From assembly GCF_002220365.1 (NCBI RefSeq), contig NZ_MTHB01000185.1, positions 1 through 64,000 on the forward strand: DNA of 64,000 bases. Reading direction: 5' to 3'. The position numbers and the translations under genes are program-made. Below the pieces are notes generated by a model. That model was not told the DNA's origin, did not search any database, and saw only the letters and a list, made by a program, of their open reading frames with translations. This document shows, piece by piece, positions 8,843 through 16,874 of the stretch (the stretch's first letter is position 1; the number at the start of each line of letters is the position of its first letter). Source of the stretch: Caballeronia sordidicola. Its GTDB lineage: Bacteria > Pseudomonadota > Gammaproteobacteria > Burkholderiales > Burkholderiaceae.

Positions 8843-8858
8843 GGTTGTGTTCCTTCTT

Positions 8859-10415
8859 TTAAGCCGCTTTCTGCGACGGCTTTTTGGAAAGACCGAAGTC
8901 TTCAGGGAAATGGTCGAGTGCAGACAGCACCGGATAGGGCGTCATGCCGCCCATCGCGCAGAGTGAGCCGGACACCATTGTGTCGCAGAGATCGCGCAGC
9001 AGTGTGACCTGTTTCGGCGAGGTGTCGCCAGCACGAATCTTCGCGATGACTTCAACACCGCGCGTGGATCCAATGCGGCACGGCGTGCACTTACCGCAAG
9101 ATTCGACGGCGCAGAAGTGCATTGCGTATTGCGCGAGACCGGCGAGGTTCGAGGTGTCGTCATGAATCACGATACCGCCGTGCCCGACTACGGCGCCGAC
9201 CGCTGCGTAGGCTTCGTAGTCCATGGGAATATCCCATTGGCTTTCGGGCAGATACGTTCCGAGCGGACCACCGACTTGCGCGGCGCGCGCCGGCCGGCCG
9301 CTGGCAGTGCCGCCGCCGTATTCATAGATCAATTCACGCAAGGTCACGCCAAACGCCAGTTCCACGAGGCCGCCTTGCTTCACGTTGCCAGCGATCTGGA
9401 ACGGCAGCGTACCGCGCGAGCGGCCCATGCCGAAGTCGCGATAAAACGCCGCGCCCTTGGCGAAGATGATGGGAACGGTGGCCAACGTAATGACGTTGTT
9501 GATCACGGTCGGCTGGCCGAACAAGCCGACCAAAGCAGGCACCGGCGGCTTCGCACGAACCACGCCACGTTTGCCTTCCAGCGATTCCAGCAACGCAGTT
9601 TCTTCACCGCAGACATATGAACCGGCGCCTTTGGCCACTTCCAGTTCGAAGGTCTTGTCGCTGCCGAGTACGCTTGCGCCGAGCCAGCCGGCATCGCGGG
9701 CTTTGTCGATGGCACGATTTAGCGTCGCAATCGCATGCGGATATTCGCTGCGCACGTAGATATAACCCTTCGTCGCGCGGGTCACGATCCCCGCGATGAT
9801 CATCCCTTCGATCAGCATGTACGGATCGCTTTCCATGACCAGCCGGTCCGAGAACGTGCCGGAATCGCCTTCGTCGGCGTTGCAGACGATGTACTTCTGC
9901 GGCGCCAGTGCGGCCCGCACCGTGCGCCATTTGATACCCGCCGGGAACGCTGCACCGCCGCGTCCTCGCAGGCCCGATTCGAGCAGCGCTTCGCAGGCGG
10001 CGTCGCCATCGGTTTCAAGCGCTTTGCGCAAACCGTCGAGGCCGCCATGCTTCACGTAGTCATCGGTGGAAAGCGGGTCCGTGATGCCGATGCGTGCAAA
10101 CGTCAGGCGTTGTTGTTTCGCGAGCCACGGCAAGGTGTCGACCACGCCGACACGCTTTTCATGCGCGCCGCCGTTTGCCAGGTCGGCATCGAAGAGCGCG
10201 GCGATATCGTCTTCATCCACATTCGAATAGCCGATGCGACCTTCTGCCGTCTCCACTTCGACCAGCGGTTCGAGCCACAGCATGCCGCGCGAGCCGTTGC
10301 GCACGACTTCAACTTCGACACCGCGTTTCTGAGCTTCAGCCGCAACTGCCAGCGCGACACGATCGGCGCCGAGCGCCAGTGCCGACGAATCGCAAGGGAC
10401 GTAAATGCGCGTCAT
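8859..10415 (-). CDS. fdsB: NAD-dependent formate dehydrogenase, beta subunit (NADH/FMN)
   Basis: A 518-residue NuoF-like diaphorase subunit that passes electrons from FdsA to NAD+. A thioredoxin-like domain occupies residues 1-~100. The FMN/NAD domain follows with GRGGAAFPAGIKW and CNADEGDSGTFSDR. A 4Fe-4S domain near the C-terminus carries ESCGKCTPCRIGS. The start ATG overlaps the last four bases of fdsG (ATGA-type coupling), and fdsA follows after 16 bases. This is the standard Fds arrangement, equivalent to the NuoEFG module of complex I. Confidence 0.96.
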   Translation of the reverse strand: MTRIYVPCDSSALALGADRVALAVAAEAQKRGVEVEVVRNGSRGMLWLEPLVEVETAEGRIGYSNVDEDDIAALFDADLANGGAHEKRVGVVDTLPWLAKQQRLTFARIGITDPLSTDDYVKHGGLDGLRKALETDGDAACEALLESGLRGRGGAAFPAGIKWRTVRAALAPQKYIVCNADEGDSGTFSDRLVMESDPYMLIEGMIIAGIVTRATKGYIYVRSEYPHAIATLNRAIDKARDAGWLGASVLGSDKTFELEVAKGAGSYVCGEETALLESLEGKRGVVRAKPPVPALVGLFGQPTVINNVITLATVPIIFAKGAAFYRDFGMGRSRGTLPFQIAGNVKQGGLVELAFGVTLRELIYEYGGGTASGRPARAAQVGGPLGTYLPESQWDIPMDYEAYAAVGAVVGHGGIVIHDDTSNLAGLAQYAMHFCAVESCGKCTPCRIGSTRGVEVIAKIRAGDTSPKQVTLLRDLCDTMVSGSLCAMGGMTPYPVLSALDHFPEDFGLSKKPSQKAA

Positions 10416-10912
10416 ACCAGGTCCTCCGCGCCTGCGCGCGCCGCTTCATACAACCGCTCGAACTTCTGCGGCGTGACGCGGGCATGCAGCTCGCCGTTGA
10501 TCGTCATGGCCGGAGACAGCGCGCATTGCCCGAGGCAATACACGGTCTCAAGCTCGGTATCCACCTGATGACCGGAATCAAACTTGCACCCCGTATGCCC
10601 TTCGACATGCGTCGCGAGCGCTTCCGTTCCCATGCTCCGGCAGGCCTCGGCACGACACAACTGCACGGTCACGCGCGCAGGCGGCTCGGAGCGGAAATGG
10701 TGGTAATAGGTGATCACGCCGTGCACTTCCGCGCGCGATAGCGACATGGCCTGAGCGAGCGGGGCGATGAGATCGGCGGGAATGTAACCGGCTTCGTCTT
10801 GAATGGCGTGCAGCACGGCGAGCAACGAGGCGCCCTTCTTCAGGTGGCGCGCGACGCGCTCATCGGGCGTGCCGGCCGGCTGATTCTGTTGGTTATGAGG
10901 CATCTGGACCAT
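10412..10912 (-). CDS. fdsG: NAD-dependent formate dehydrogenase, gamma subunit (2Fe-2S)
   Basis: A NuoE-like 2Fe-2S subunit of about 166 residues. The four cluster cysteines are in CRAEACRSMG and CLGQCALSPA. The N-terminal helical part has HLKKGASLLAVLHAIQDEAGYIP, typical of this family. I prefer the ATG at 10912 because GGAG lies 9 bases upstream. An upstream in-frame ATG at 10927 would add five residues but has no clear ribosome site and sits 5 bases from the operator-like inverted repeat. It is the first gene of fdsGBAD and is divergent from the ModE/PBP-like regulator. Confidence 0.94.
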   Translation of the reverse strand: MVQMPHNQQNQPAGTPDERVARHLKKGASLLAVLHAIQDEAGYIPADLIAPLAQAMSLSRAEVHGVITYYHHFRSEPPARVTVQLCRAEACRSMGTEALATHVEGHTGCKFDSGHQVDTELETVYCLGQCALSPAMTINGELHARVTPQKFERLYEAARAGAEDLV

Positions 10913-10931
10913 GTGGGGAGTCTCCATTGCT

Positions 10932-10970
10932 CGGTATATGTTTTATAAATGCATATATCGGTCTTATAAT
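10932..10970. promoter_or_regulatory. ModE-like inverted repeat and divergent promoter region of fds
   Basis: CGGTATATG (10932-10940) and CATATATCG (10952-10960) form an inverted repeat with one mismatch and an 11-base spacer. The CGnTATAT core resembles ModE-type molybdate-regulator boxes. A TATAAT at 10965-10970 could be the -10 of the regulator gene, and TATAAA on the minus strand lies inside the repeat. One bound dimer could therefore affect both divergent transcripts. Confidence 0.6.
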
Positions 10971-11042
10971 TTGCTGCACCGAGCCCGTGATATGCAAGAT
11001 ACGAGGCTAATCGGTCGATGGCAATAGGAACTAGGACTACAT

Positions 11043-12131
11043 ATGATCGATGTCGAATGCCGTACGGAGCTCGTCCTGCGCGACGCCACGGGCCGCGAAG
11101 CCAGTCTCAGCGCGGCCGTGCCGCTTCTGCTGCTGGTTTCGCAGACCGGCAGCATCGCGCAGGCCGCGTCGGCTAAGGGTTTGTCCTATCGGCACGCGTG
11201 GGGCCTTTTGCGCGACATAGAGACGCGTTTGGGCGGCGCGCTCATTACAAAGTCGCGTGGCCGCGGGTCGGTGCTGTCGGAGCTCGGCGAAGCAGTGCTG
11301 CGGGCGCAGCGGTTGTCCAACGAGCGGCTCGACGGGCCGCTTCAGGCGTTGGCGAGCGAAGTGGCTGGCGAACTGAACCGGCGGCTGTCGCGCGCGGTGA
11401 GTGAGATACGGATTCACGCTTCGCACGGGTACGCCGTTGCGGCGCTGGTGGGCGCGCTGGCCACGAAGCAGATCCCCGCCGACATCAAGTACCGCGAGAG
11501 CGCCGAGGCCGTCAGCGCGCTCGCTCGTGGCGAGTGTGAGCTGGCGGGTTTCCACTTGCCGATCGGCGAATTCCGCGCGAGTTGCGCCGAGATCTACCGG
11601 CCCTGGCTCGACGCGGGGCGGCATCGGCTGATTCATCTGACGCGGCGCACACAGGGCCTGTTTCTGCCGAAGGGCAATCCCAAAGGCATACGCGGCTTGC
11701 ACGATCTCGCCCGCGACGACATCCGCTTCGTCAACCGCCAGCCCGGATCGGGCACGCGCATGTTGCTGGATCTGGCACTGCGCAAGATAGGCGTCGATCC
11801 CGCGAGCATCAACGGCTACGCCACCGCCGAACTGACGCATTCGGCCATTGCTGCGTTCGTCGCGAGCGGCATGGCCGATCTTGGTTTCGGTGTGCAGCCG
11901 GCCGCGCAGCAGTTTGCGCTGGACTTCATCCCGGTGATCGAAGAGGACTACTTGTTCGCGTGCGACCGCGACAAACTCAACGACGCGGGACTCAGCGGCC
12001 TGCTGGAGGTGCTGCGCAGCGACGCGTTCCGTGACAGCGTGGCGCATCTGGAGGGCTACGACCCGGCTTTTTGCGGGCAACTGCTTGAGCTTGAGGCGGC
12101 GTTGAGCGGAGCGACTGGAAACGCGCGGTAA
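11043..12131 (+). CDS. ModE/LysR-like regulator with periplasmic-binding-type sensor, probable fds regulator
   Basis: A 362-residue regulator. Residues ~20-100 form a ModE/LysR-type winged helix (LLLLVSQTGSIAQAAS.. SYRHAWGLLRDIETRLGGALI). Residues ~120-345 resemble the PBP-like domain found next to MoeA or in molybdate-linked regulators (NPKGIRGLHDLARDDIRFVNRQPGSGTRMLLD). This sensor type is thought to detect molybdenum cofactor or a small oxyanion. It is divergent from fdsGBAD, separated by ~130 bases that hold a ModE-like inverted repeat. Control of formate dehydrogenase by molybdate, Moco or formate is inferred. Cupriavidus has a divergent fds regulator, but I do not assign its name here. 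Confidence 0.75.
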   Translation: MIDVECRTELVLRDATGREASLSAAVPLLLLVSQTGSIAQAASAKGLSYRHAWGLLRDIETRLGGALITKSRGRGSVLSELGEAVLRAQRLSNERLDGPLQALASEVAGELNRRLSRAVSEIRIHASHGYAVAALVGALATKQIPADIKYRESAEAVSALARGECELAGFHLPIGEFRASCAEIYRPWLDAGRHRLIHLTRRTQGLFLPKGNPKGIRGLHDLARDDIRFVNRQPGSGTRMLLDLALRKIGVDPASINGYATAELTHSAIAAFVASGMADLGFGVQPAAQQFALDFIPVIEEDYLFACDRDKLNDAGLSGLLEVLRSDAFRDSVAHLEGYDPAFCGQLLELEAALSGATGNAR

Positions 12132-12311
12132 CCAATTAGACCCGGCCTGTCCGGCCGATCTGGAGCCTTACGTTTAGAATTACGTTAACCTGATGGTTGG
12201 CGAGCCAGGCTGGTGGTGTTGCGTGCGACGTTGTGTCGCTGCTCGGCACGCCGGAGATGCCACTGACCAAACGTTCAACCAACGACCGTTTTACTCACCG
12301 TTATTGCTGCC

Positions 12312-12575
12312 ATGAAATTGCTCTTAAGCATTGCCGCGTTGATCGCGTTCGTTGTTAGCGCCGTTGCCTTTGTGCCCGTCGTTTTTGCCCAGAATTCCCC
12401 CGGCGTTCCCGGTGGCATATTGCAGGACCAGTTTCGCCTGAAAGAGCACCCGCAGTTGCAGTTTGCTGCTTCCGCGCCGTCGGACAAATATCAGAACGGC
12501 GTAACGGCGAAGCGCAAGCGCGGCGATCTGGGCGATCCGAACGGCTGTAACTTGCAATGCCCGCAGGATCAATAA
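12312..12575 (+). CDS. Small secreted protein of unknown function
   Basis: An 87-residue protein with a clear Sec signal peptide: MKLLLSIAALIAF, a hydrophobic core and a cleavage site near VVFA-QNSPG. The ~60-residue mature part is Pro/Gln/Lys-rich, with KAKRKRGDLGDPN-like charge and a closing CNLQCPQDQ. The two cysteines three apart could form a small disulfide or bind metal. I do not recognise a named family. It is a lone gene between the fds regulator and a repeat-bearing spacer. The start is the only ATG that gives a proper signal peptide. Confidence 0.65.
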   Translation: MKLLLSIAALIAFVVSAVAFVPVVFAQNSPGVPGGILQDQFRLKEHPQLQFAASAPSDKYQNGVTAKRKRGDLGDPNGCNLQCPQDQ

Positions 12576-13126
12576 GCCGGTCGGACTGCTGACAACGCAG
12601 TCCCGGTTCGCAGTCGGCGGCTGGTAGAGAAGCCGCTGGATTGCCGTGTGCCTTTGGGTTAAAACCGTCACGCCGCCGCAGCCCGATATAGCCGTCTGAC
12701 AAGCCGGCTTGCTTCTACGGCTTGCTTCTACGGCTTGCTTCTACGACTTGCTTCTACGACTTGCTTCTACGGATCATTTCTGCGGCTTAGTTCTGCCCAA
12801 CAGCGTTAACCCTGCCTTTTTGCCTCGACTTTCTGCCACGCCCACATCTTTTAAACGCGTTCCTCAACCCTACGTTTGTTGCCACTCATTACCGACTGAT
12901 TAATACTACCTGATGGCGGTGTTCGCTAGATGCGCTCGGGTATCTTGATGATGCGTGCATTGAGCGGAGTTCGATGACAGACGCAGTCATCATTCATTAA
13001 AACAATCAAGCGAGCCGACCGACGTCCGCGCCAGAGAAGCGTGGGCGAGGAGATGCGGATAAGCGCTCATCCGTATGACGGCATGGCCGCAATGGGACAT
13101 TCGAGTCGCCGAGGGGAAGACAACAA
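12576..13126. other. Intergenic region with 13-bp tandem array
   Basis: These 551 bases hold no convincing gene. They contain the 13-bp tandem repeat at 12708-12798, an AT-rich patch near 12990-13010 that may carry the glycosyltransferase promoter, and an imperfect inverted repeat ATGCGGAT/ATCCGTAT (13053-13060, 13069-13076) about 50 bases before that gene. Confidence 0.6.
12708..12798. repeat. 13-bp tandem repeat, five good and two degenerate copies
   Basis: The unit CTTGCTTCTACGG repeats head to tail at 12708, 12721, 12734, 12747 and 12760; copies 3 and 4 end in CGA. Two decayed copies follow (12773-12785, 12786-12798). Thirteen is not a multiple of three, so it is unlikely to be coding. 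Confidence 0.9.
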
Positions 13127-14203
13127 ATGAGAATTCTTCAGGTCATTCTGGCACCCCGATTATCTGGTGCAGAGGTGCTTGCCAAGGGTGTGGCCATTGG
13201 ACATCAGAGGGGCGGTAACGACGTTTGCATTACTTCGCTGATGCCCGAGCACGACGATTTCCAGCATATCAGCGCCGAGTTGCGGGCGAACAATGTCGAA
13301 TGTTTTTTCCCGCAGCGCTCGCTTGGCAAACTAGGGCGGTTGCTGTTCCTGCATCGCGCTATTCGACGGTTCAAACCCGACATCATTTTTGCGCACGCCA
13401 CGATTCCGGCCTTGTACGTGCGCGCGTTGCCTACGCGCGTGCCGATCGTATGGGTCATGCATTCCGGCGCCAACGACTTCGCGAACAACGCGCTGCTATT
13501 TGCCGAACGTTTGCTGTCGGGACGGGCGAAGGCGGTGATTGGCGTGTCGCAGAAGAATATCGACGATTACGTAAAGGAAGTTGGTTCGCATCCCGCCATG
13601 ATCGTGGTGCCGAACGGCGTTGATATTTCGCGTTTCGAGCAAGCGAGCGAGCCGTTGCCATCGACCGGTTTCAGGCAGATCGTTCAGATCGGCCGGTATA
13701 TCCCCGAGAAAAATCAGTTGCAGACGGTGCAGGCATTTGCGCGCGTTGCCGCCGCCGAACCCGATGTGCGTTTGCTGCTGTGCGGCGTGGTTGAAAACCT
13801 TGAGTATCACGCGGCCATCCTGAAACTTGTGGACGACTTGGCATTGAACGATCGTGTGAAGGTGATCGGGCCTCAATCGAATGTGGCGGAGATTTTGCGC
13901 GGGTCGCACGCGTTCGCCATGCCGTCGAGTTTCGAGGCGCATAGCATCGGATTCCTGGAGGCGCTGGCGTCGGGAATTCCTGTCGTGGGCAATGCGATTC
14001 CCTCGTTCGCGTTCGCCAGTGATTTCCCGGGCGTTGAACTGCTCGATACCAGCGACGCCGATGCCTACGGCCGCGCGTTGCTCGATGCGCTGTCTCAGCC
14101 TAGGGCCACGCGGCCGCTTGGTGGCCTGACGTTGCAGAGTACGGCCGACCGGTATCTGGCAATCGCCTGCGATGTGCTCAACCCGCGGGTGAGGCTAAGT
14201 TGA
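13127..14203 (+). CDS. GT4-family glycosyltransferase
   Basis: A 358-residue retaining GT-B glycosyltransferase. The N-terminal Rossmann half starts MRILQVILAPRLSGAEVLAKG, matching acceptor-side GT4 domains. The C-terminal half has the donor-site pattern IGRYIPEKNQLQTVQAF, then PSSFEAHSIGFLEALASGIPVVG, which contains the E-x7-E motif of GT4 enzymes. It likely adds a sugar to a lipid-linked glycan, LPS or exopolysaccharide at the cytoplasmic face of the inner membrane. No other glycan genes adjoin it. A leader of about 180 bases precedes it and a strong terminator follows, so it is monocistronic. Confidence 0.88.
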   Translation: MRILQVILAPRLSGAEVLAKGVAIGHQRGGNDVCITSLMPEHDDFQHISAELRANNVECFFPQRSLGKLGRLLFLHRAIRRFKPDIIFAHATIPALYVRALPTRVPIVWVMHSGANDFANNALLFAERLLSGRAKAVIGVSQKNIDDYVKEVGSHPAMIVVPNGVDISRFEQASEPLPSTGFRQIVQIGRYIPEKNQLQTVQAFARVAAAEPDVRLLLCGVVENLEYHAAILKLVDDLALNDRVKVIGPQSNVAEILRGSHAFAMPSSFEAHSIGFLEALASGIPVVGNAIPSFAFASDFPGVELLDTSDADAYGRALLDALSQPRATRPLGGLTLQSTADRYLAIACDVLNPRVRLS

Positions 14204-14231
14204 TTTAGTTGAATCGGATCGATTCGATGTG

Positions 14232-14264
14232 AAACGCGTCGCCGGATTTTCGGCGGCGCGTTTT
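14232..14264 (+). terminator. Terminator of the glycosyltransferase gene
   Basis: AAACGCGTCGCCG (14232-14244) pairs with CGGCGGCGCGTTT (14251-14263) with one G-T wobble, around a 6-base loop, and T residues follow. Confidence 0.8.
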
Positions 14265-14646
14265 CGCATTTGGGGGTGGGGCGTTCTGCAGCGGACCTGG
14301 CGATACCCGCTCACATGCGGCGGCGCTGGATCGAATCACTTCATGGCTCGGGAGCGATCGGTGTCAATTTTTGTCTGCCGAACGGCGAAGAGGGGATGCG
14401 AGTGTAGGTTTTCGTTGATCGCTTAGCAAACCCCATCGTTGGATTCGGGTTCGAGCATGAATCCATCGGCAGCCGACGGGCAACCCTGGCGACCATGTAA
14501 GGCGCTTTCCGGTGAACGCAGCCCGGATTTCTCGACACTGCTCAAGGGTTTGCGTGCCCTCGGTATCCGGATGGATCCTGAGGCGCCCTGACGGCGACAG
14601 CCCAGTTCTCGTCTCCCTCGCGAAGATCAACAAACAGATCAACAAA

Positions 14647-14685
14647 CAAAAACCCCCGCGCAGCTCAAGCTGCGCGGGGGTTTTT
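14647..14685 (-). terminator. Bidirectional terminator downstream of ssrA
   Basis: CCCCCGCGCAGCT (14653-14665) pairs with AGCTGCGCGGGGG (14668-14680). It has A5 on the left and T5 on the right, so it works both ways. It lies about 30 bases past the 3' end of the tmRNA. Confidence 0.9.
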
Positions 14686-14716
14686 GGTCAAACTCTAGTG
14701 ATACCAGAAGGCTATT

Positions 14717-15085
14717 TGGTGGAGGCGGCGGGAATCGAACCCGCGTCCAGTAGCGCTCTACGACCAGTTCTACATACTTAGTTCTATCATTTAATTTAAC
14801 CTGGCGACGCGGACGAACACGCTTCGCTTCGGCGATTCACTAAATTTTCGACCCGGATGTCATGACGCCACCAAGGCTTATCTGACGTATATGACCTCTC
14901 GCGGTATTGCTACCGGTCTTGCGACTCTAGTCCGTCAGTAAACTAGGGAGAGGCAGGCGGCCCTTAGGCTGCCAGTGCGAACGTTTCGTCGTTTGCAGTT
15001 ACGTTTTTCCCATTGATTTACGAGGTGACGGGTCCTCGGTATGCCCTAGCCGCTTCGCAACCCCTGTCGAAACCAGGTCGCCCCC
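14717..15085 (-). ncRNA. ssrA: Transfer-messenger RNA (tmRNA)
   Basis: This 369-nt RNA rescues stalled ribosomes with SmpB. The 5' end GGGGGCG pairs with CGCCTCC before an encoded CCA (14717-14719), giving the alanine-type acceptor stem. The T-arm sequence GGTTCGATTCCCGCC is intact. The tag frame at 14996-14964 reads ANDETFALAA followed by TAA, the betaproteobacterial tag ending in the LAA degradation signal. A GATAAT box on the minus strand at 15098-15103 is a likely -10. The terminator at 14647-14685 follows. Confidence 0.97.
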
Positions 15086-15176
15086 GAAGCATTGATCATT
15101 ATCTCACAGTTTCGTCCGCGTTTTCGCCAGAAAGCCCGTCCGGCGAGCCGCAGCCGTCACGCTACATTGATGCGCG

Positions 15177-15959
15177 TTACTGCACGTCGCGTAGCAGATG
15201 TTGCAATTCAATTGTCGTTTCCACCACGTGATCCGCATGCCACCGGTTCGGCGGCAAGTCGGTCCCGCAGTACCCGTAGGCCGCCGCCACCGTGACCATG
15301 CCCGCCGCAAAACCGGCCTGGACGTCGCGCAGGTCGTCGCCCACGTACACCACACGTTCCGGTTTCTCTTCCATCAATTCCGCAGCATGCAGCAAGGGCG
15401 CCGGATGAGGCTTCGAATGCGGGGTGGTATCGCCGCAAACAAGACAGGCTGCCCGCTCAGCCAGTCCGAGCAGCGCCACTAGCGGTTCGGCCAGCCGCGT
15501 CGCTTTGTTGGTCACGATGCCCCAGCGCACACCGCGTGCATCGAGTTGATCGAGCAATTCGTCGATACCCGGAAACAGCGTTGTCTCAATGCATAAATCC
15601 GCTTCATAGTTGGCGAGAAACTCCTCGCGCATGGACGCGTAATCGGGGTGCTCCGGTTCGATCTCGAACGCGCCGGCCAGCAAACCGCGCGCACCCGCCG
15701 AAGCCAGCGGCCTCAGGGTTTCGAGCGGCCGCATTTCCAACCCACGGTCGTGCCGCATCTTGTTGACCGCGGCGACCAGGTCGGGCGCGGTGTCGGCGAT
15801 GGTTCCGTCGAGATCGAACAAAATCGCGTGGCAGAGCTTGAGCCGGGTCTTGTCAACCTGATGTTGGGGCAGGGGCGTCGGGTCGTCGCTCATGAAAATC
15901 CGTACAGGTTCTATGACGCTCGGAGGCGTGGGGTCGGCATCACTTGGGCGATCGTTCAT
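15177..15959 (-). CDS. gph: Phosphoglycolate phosphatase, HAD family
   Basis: A ~260-residue HAD-superfamily hydrolase that converts 2-phosphoglycolate to glycolate, clearing a product of DNA 3'-end repair and photorespiration-like reactions. The nucleophile motif is ILFDLDGTIADT, motif II lies around GIVTNKATR, and motif III/IV is VVYVGDDLRDVQAG. The ATG at 15959 gives no overlap with ubiG; a later in-frame ATG at 15893 (MSDDPTPL) is also plausible. It is immediately downstream of ubiG on the same strand, the usual Burkholderia ompA-ubiG-gph order. Confidence 0.9.
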   Translation of the reverse strand: MNDRPSDADPTPPSVIEPVRIFMSDDPTPLPQHQVDKTRLKLCHAILFDLDGTIADTAPDLVAAVNKMRHDRGLEMRPLETLRPLASAGARGLLAGAFEIEPEHPDYASMREEFLANYEADLCIETTLFPGIDELLDQLDARGVRWGIVTNKATRLAEPLVALLGLAERAACLVCGDTTPHSKPHPAPLLHAAELMEEKPERVVYVGDDLRDVQAGFAAGMVTVAAAYGYCGTDLPPNRWHADHVVETTIELQHLLRDVQ

Positions 15960-15970
15960 GTCTGTTCCCG

Positions 15971-16669
15971 TCAGGCTACGCGACGGCAAGCCATCAGATA
16001 GTTGATGCTGGAGTCGTCGGAGAGGCCGAAGCGCTTGCTGAGCGGCCGGTAGGTAATCCCCTTGATCTCTACGATATCAAGTTGCGCAGAACGCACGAAC
16101 TGCGCAAGTTCTGACGGCTTGATGAAACGCGCGTAATCGTGCGTGCCGCGTGGGAGCATGCGGGCAATGTATTCCGCGCCGATCACCGCGAACAAATAAG
16201 CTTTGGCGTTACGGTTGAGCGTGGAGAAAAACACCCAGCCGCCGGGTTTGACGAGCGTGGCGCACGCCTGCACGATCCCGGCCGGATCCGGCACGTGCTC
16301 GAGCATCTCCATGCAGGTCACCACGTCATAGCTGCCGGGTTCCCGCGCCGCCAGCGCCTCGGCGGCGATCTCTTCGTATTCGACCTCGACGCCACTCTCC
16401 AGGCTATGCAGGTCGGCTACGCCCAGCGCGCTTGACGACAAATCCACGCCTTTCACCTTCGCGCCACGCACCGCCATGGATTCGGACAGGATGCCGCCGC
16501 CACACCCTATATCCAGCGCGCGTTTGCCCGGCAGATGCGCAAGAGCGTCGATCCAGTCGAGCCGCACGGGATTGAGCTCGTGCAGTGGCTTGAACTCCGC
16601 ATTCGGGTCCCACCAGCGATGAGCCAGCTCGCTGAATTTTTGAAGCTCGTGGGGATCGGCATTGATCAT
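15971..16669 (-). CDS. ubiG: Ubiquinone biosynthesis O-methyltransferase UbiG
   Basis: A 232-residue SAM-dependent methyltransferase that performs both O-methylations in ubiquinone synthesis. The family signature begins ADPHELQKFSELAHRWWDP. The SAM-binding motif ALDIGCGGGILSE lies at about residues 55-67, and MEMLEHVPDP is motif II. The start MINADPHE (16669) matches the family N-terminus; an ATG seven codons earlier (16690) is possible. It lies upstream of gph and downstream of ompA on the minus strand. The ompA terminator separates the two, so ubiG probably has its own promoter. Confidence 0.95.
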   Translation of the reverse strand: MINADPHELQKFSELAHRWWDPNAEFKPLHELNPVRLDWIDALAHLPGKRALDIGCGGGILSESMAVRGAKVKGVDLSSSALGVADLHSLESGVEVEYEEIAAEALAAREPGSYDVVTCMEMLEHVPDPAGIVQACATLVKPGGWVFFSTLNRNAKAYLFAVIGAEYIARMLPRGTHDYARFIKPSELAQFVRSAQLDIVEIKGITYRPLSKRFGLSDDSSINYLMACRRVA

Positions 16670-16821
16670 GTGCGCATAGCCTTGAAACATAAGGTCAGGA
16701 ACGGTCAAGCACCAAGTATATAGGCGGTGGCGCGAGCCGGTGAAACGCGGCACGAGCCCAGGCCGGTCGAACGGGGGATGTGCCGAGTGTGCAGCAAGAG
16801 TGCAGCTAGATGCGCCGCACA

Positions 16822-16850
16822 TAAAAAAAGCCCCGCCGAAGCGGGGCTTT
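16822..16850 (-). terminator. Terminator of ompA
   Basis: AAAGCCCCGC and GCGGGGCTTT flank a CGAA/TTCG tetraloop. On the minus strand the stem is followed by a run of seven T residues, just after the ompA stop. Confidence 0.9.
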
Positions 16851-16874
16851 GATCCTGCGGCAATCTGTCGCGAA

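Larger units (their letters stand above)
14204..14716. other. Intergenic spacer without a gene
   Basis: This holds the terminator of the glycosyltransferase gene (14232-14264) and the terminator before tmRNA (14647-14685). Short open frames here lack ribosome sites and family features, so I see no gene. Confidence 0.6.

Noticed and set aside
12708..12798. Possible CRISPR array
   Set aside because: The copies are directly adjacent with no unique spacers, and no cas genes are present.
12709..12903. Small open frame through the 13-bp tandem array
   Set aside because: The unit is not a multiple of three, so the reading shifts with each copy; there is no ribosome site or homology.
15013..15231. 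Small open frame crossing the tmRNA 5' end
   Set aside because: It runs over a structured RNA gene whose sequence, tag frame and CCA are all recognised.
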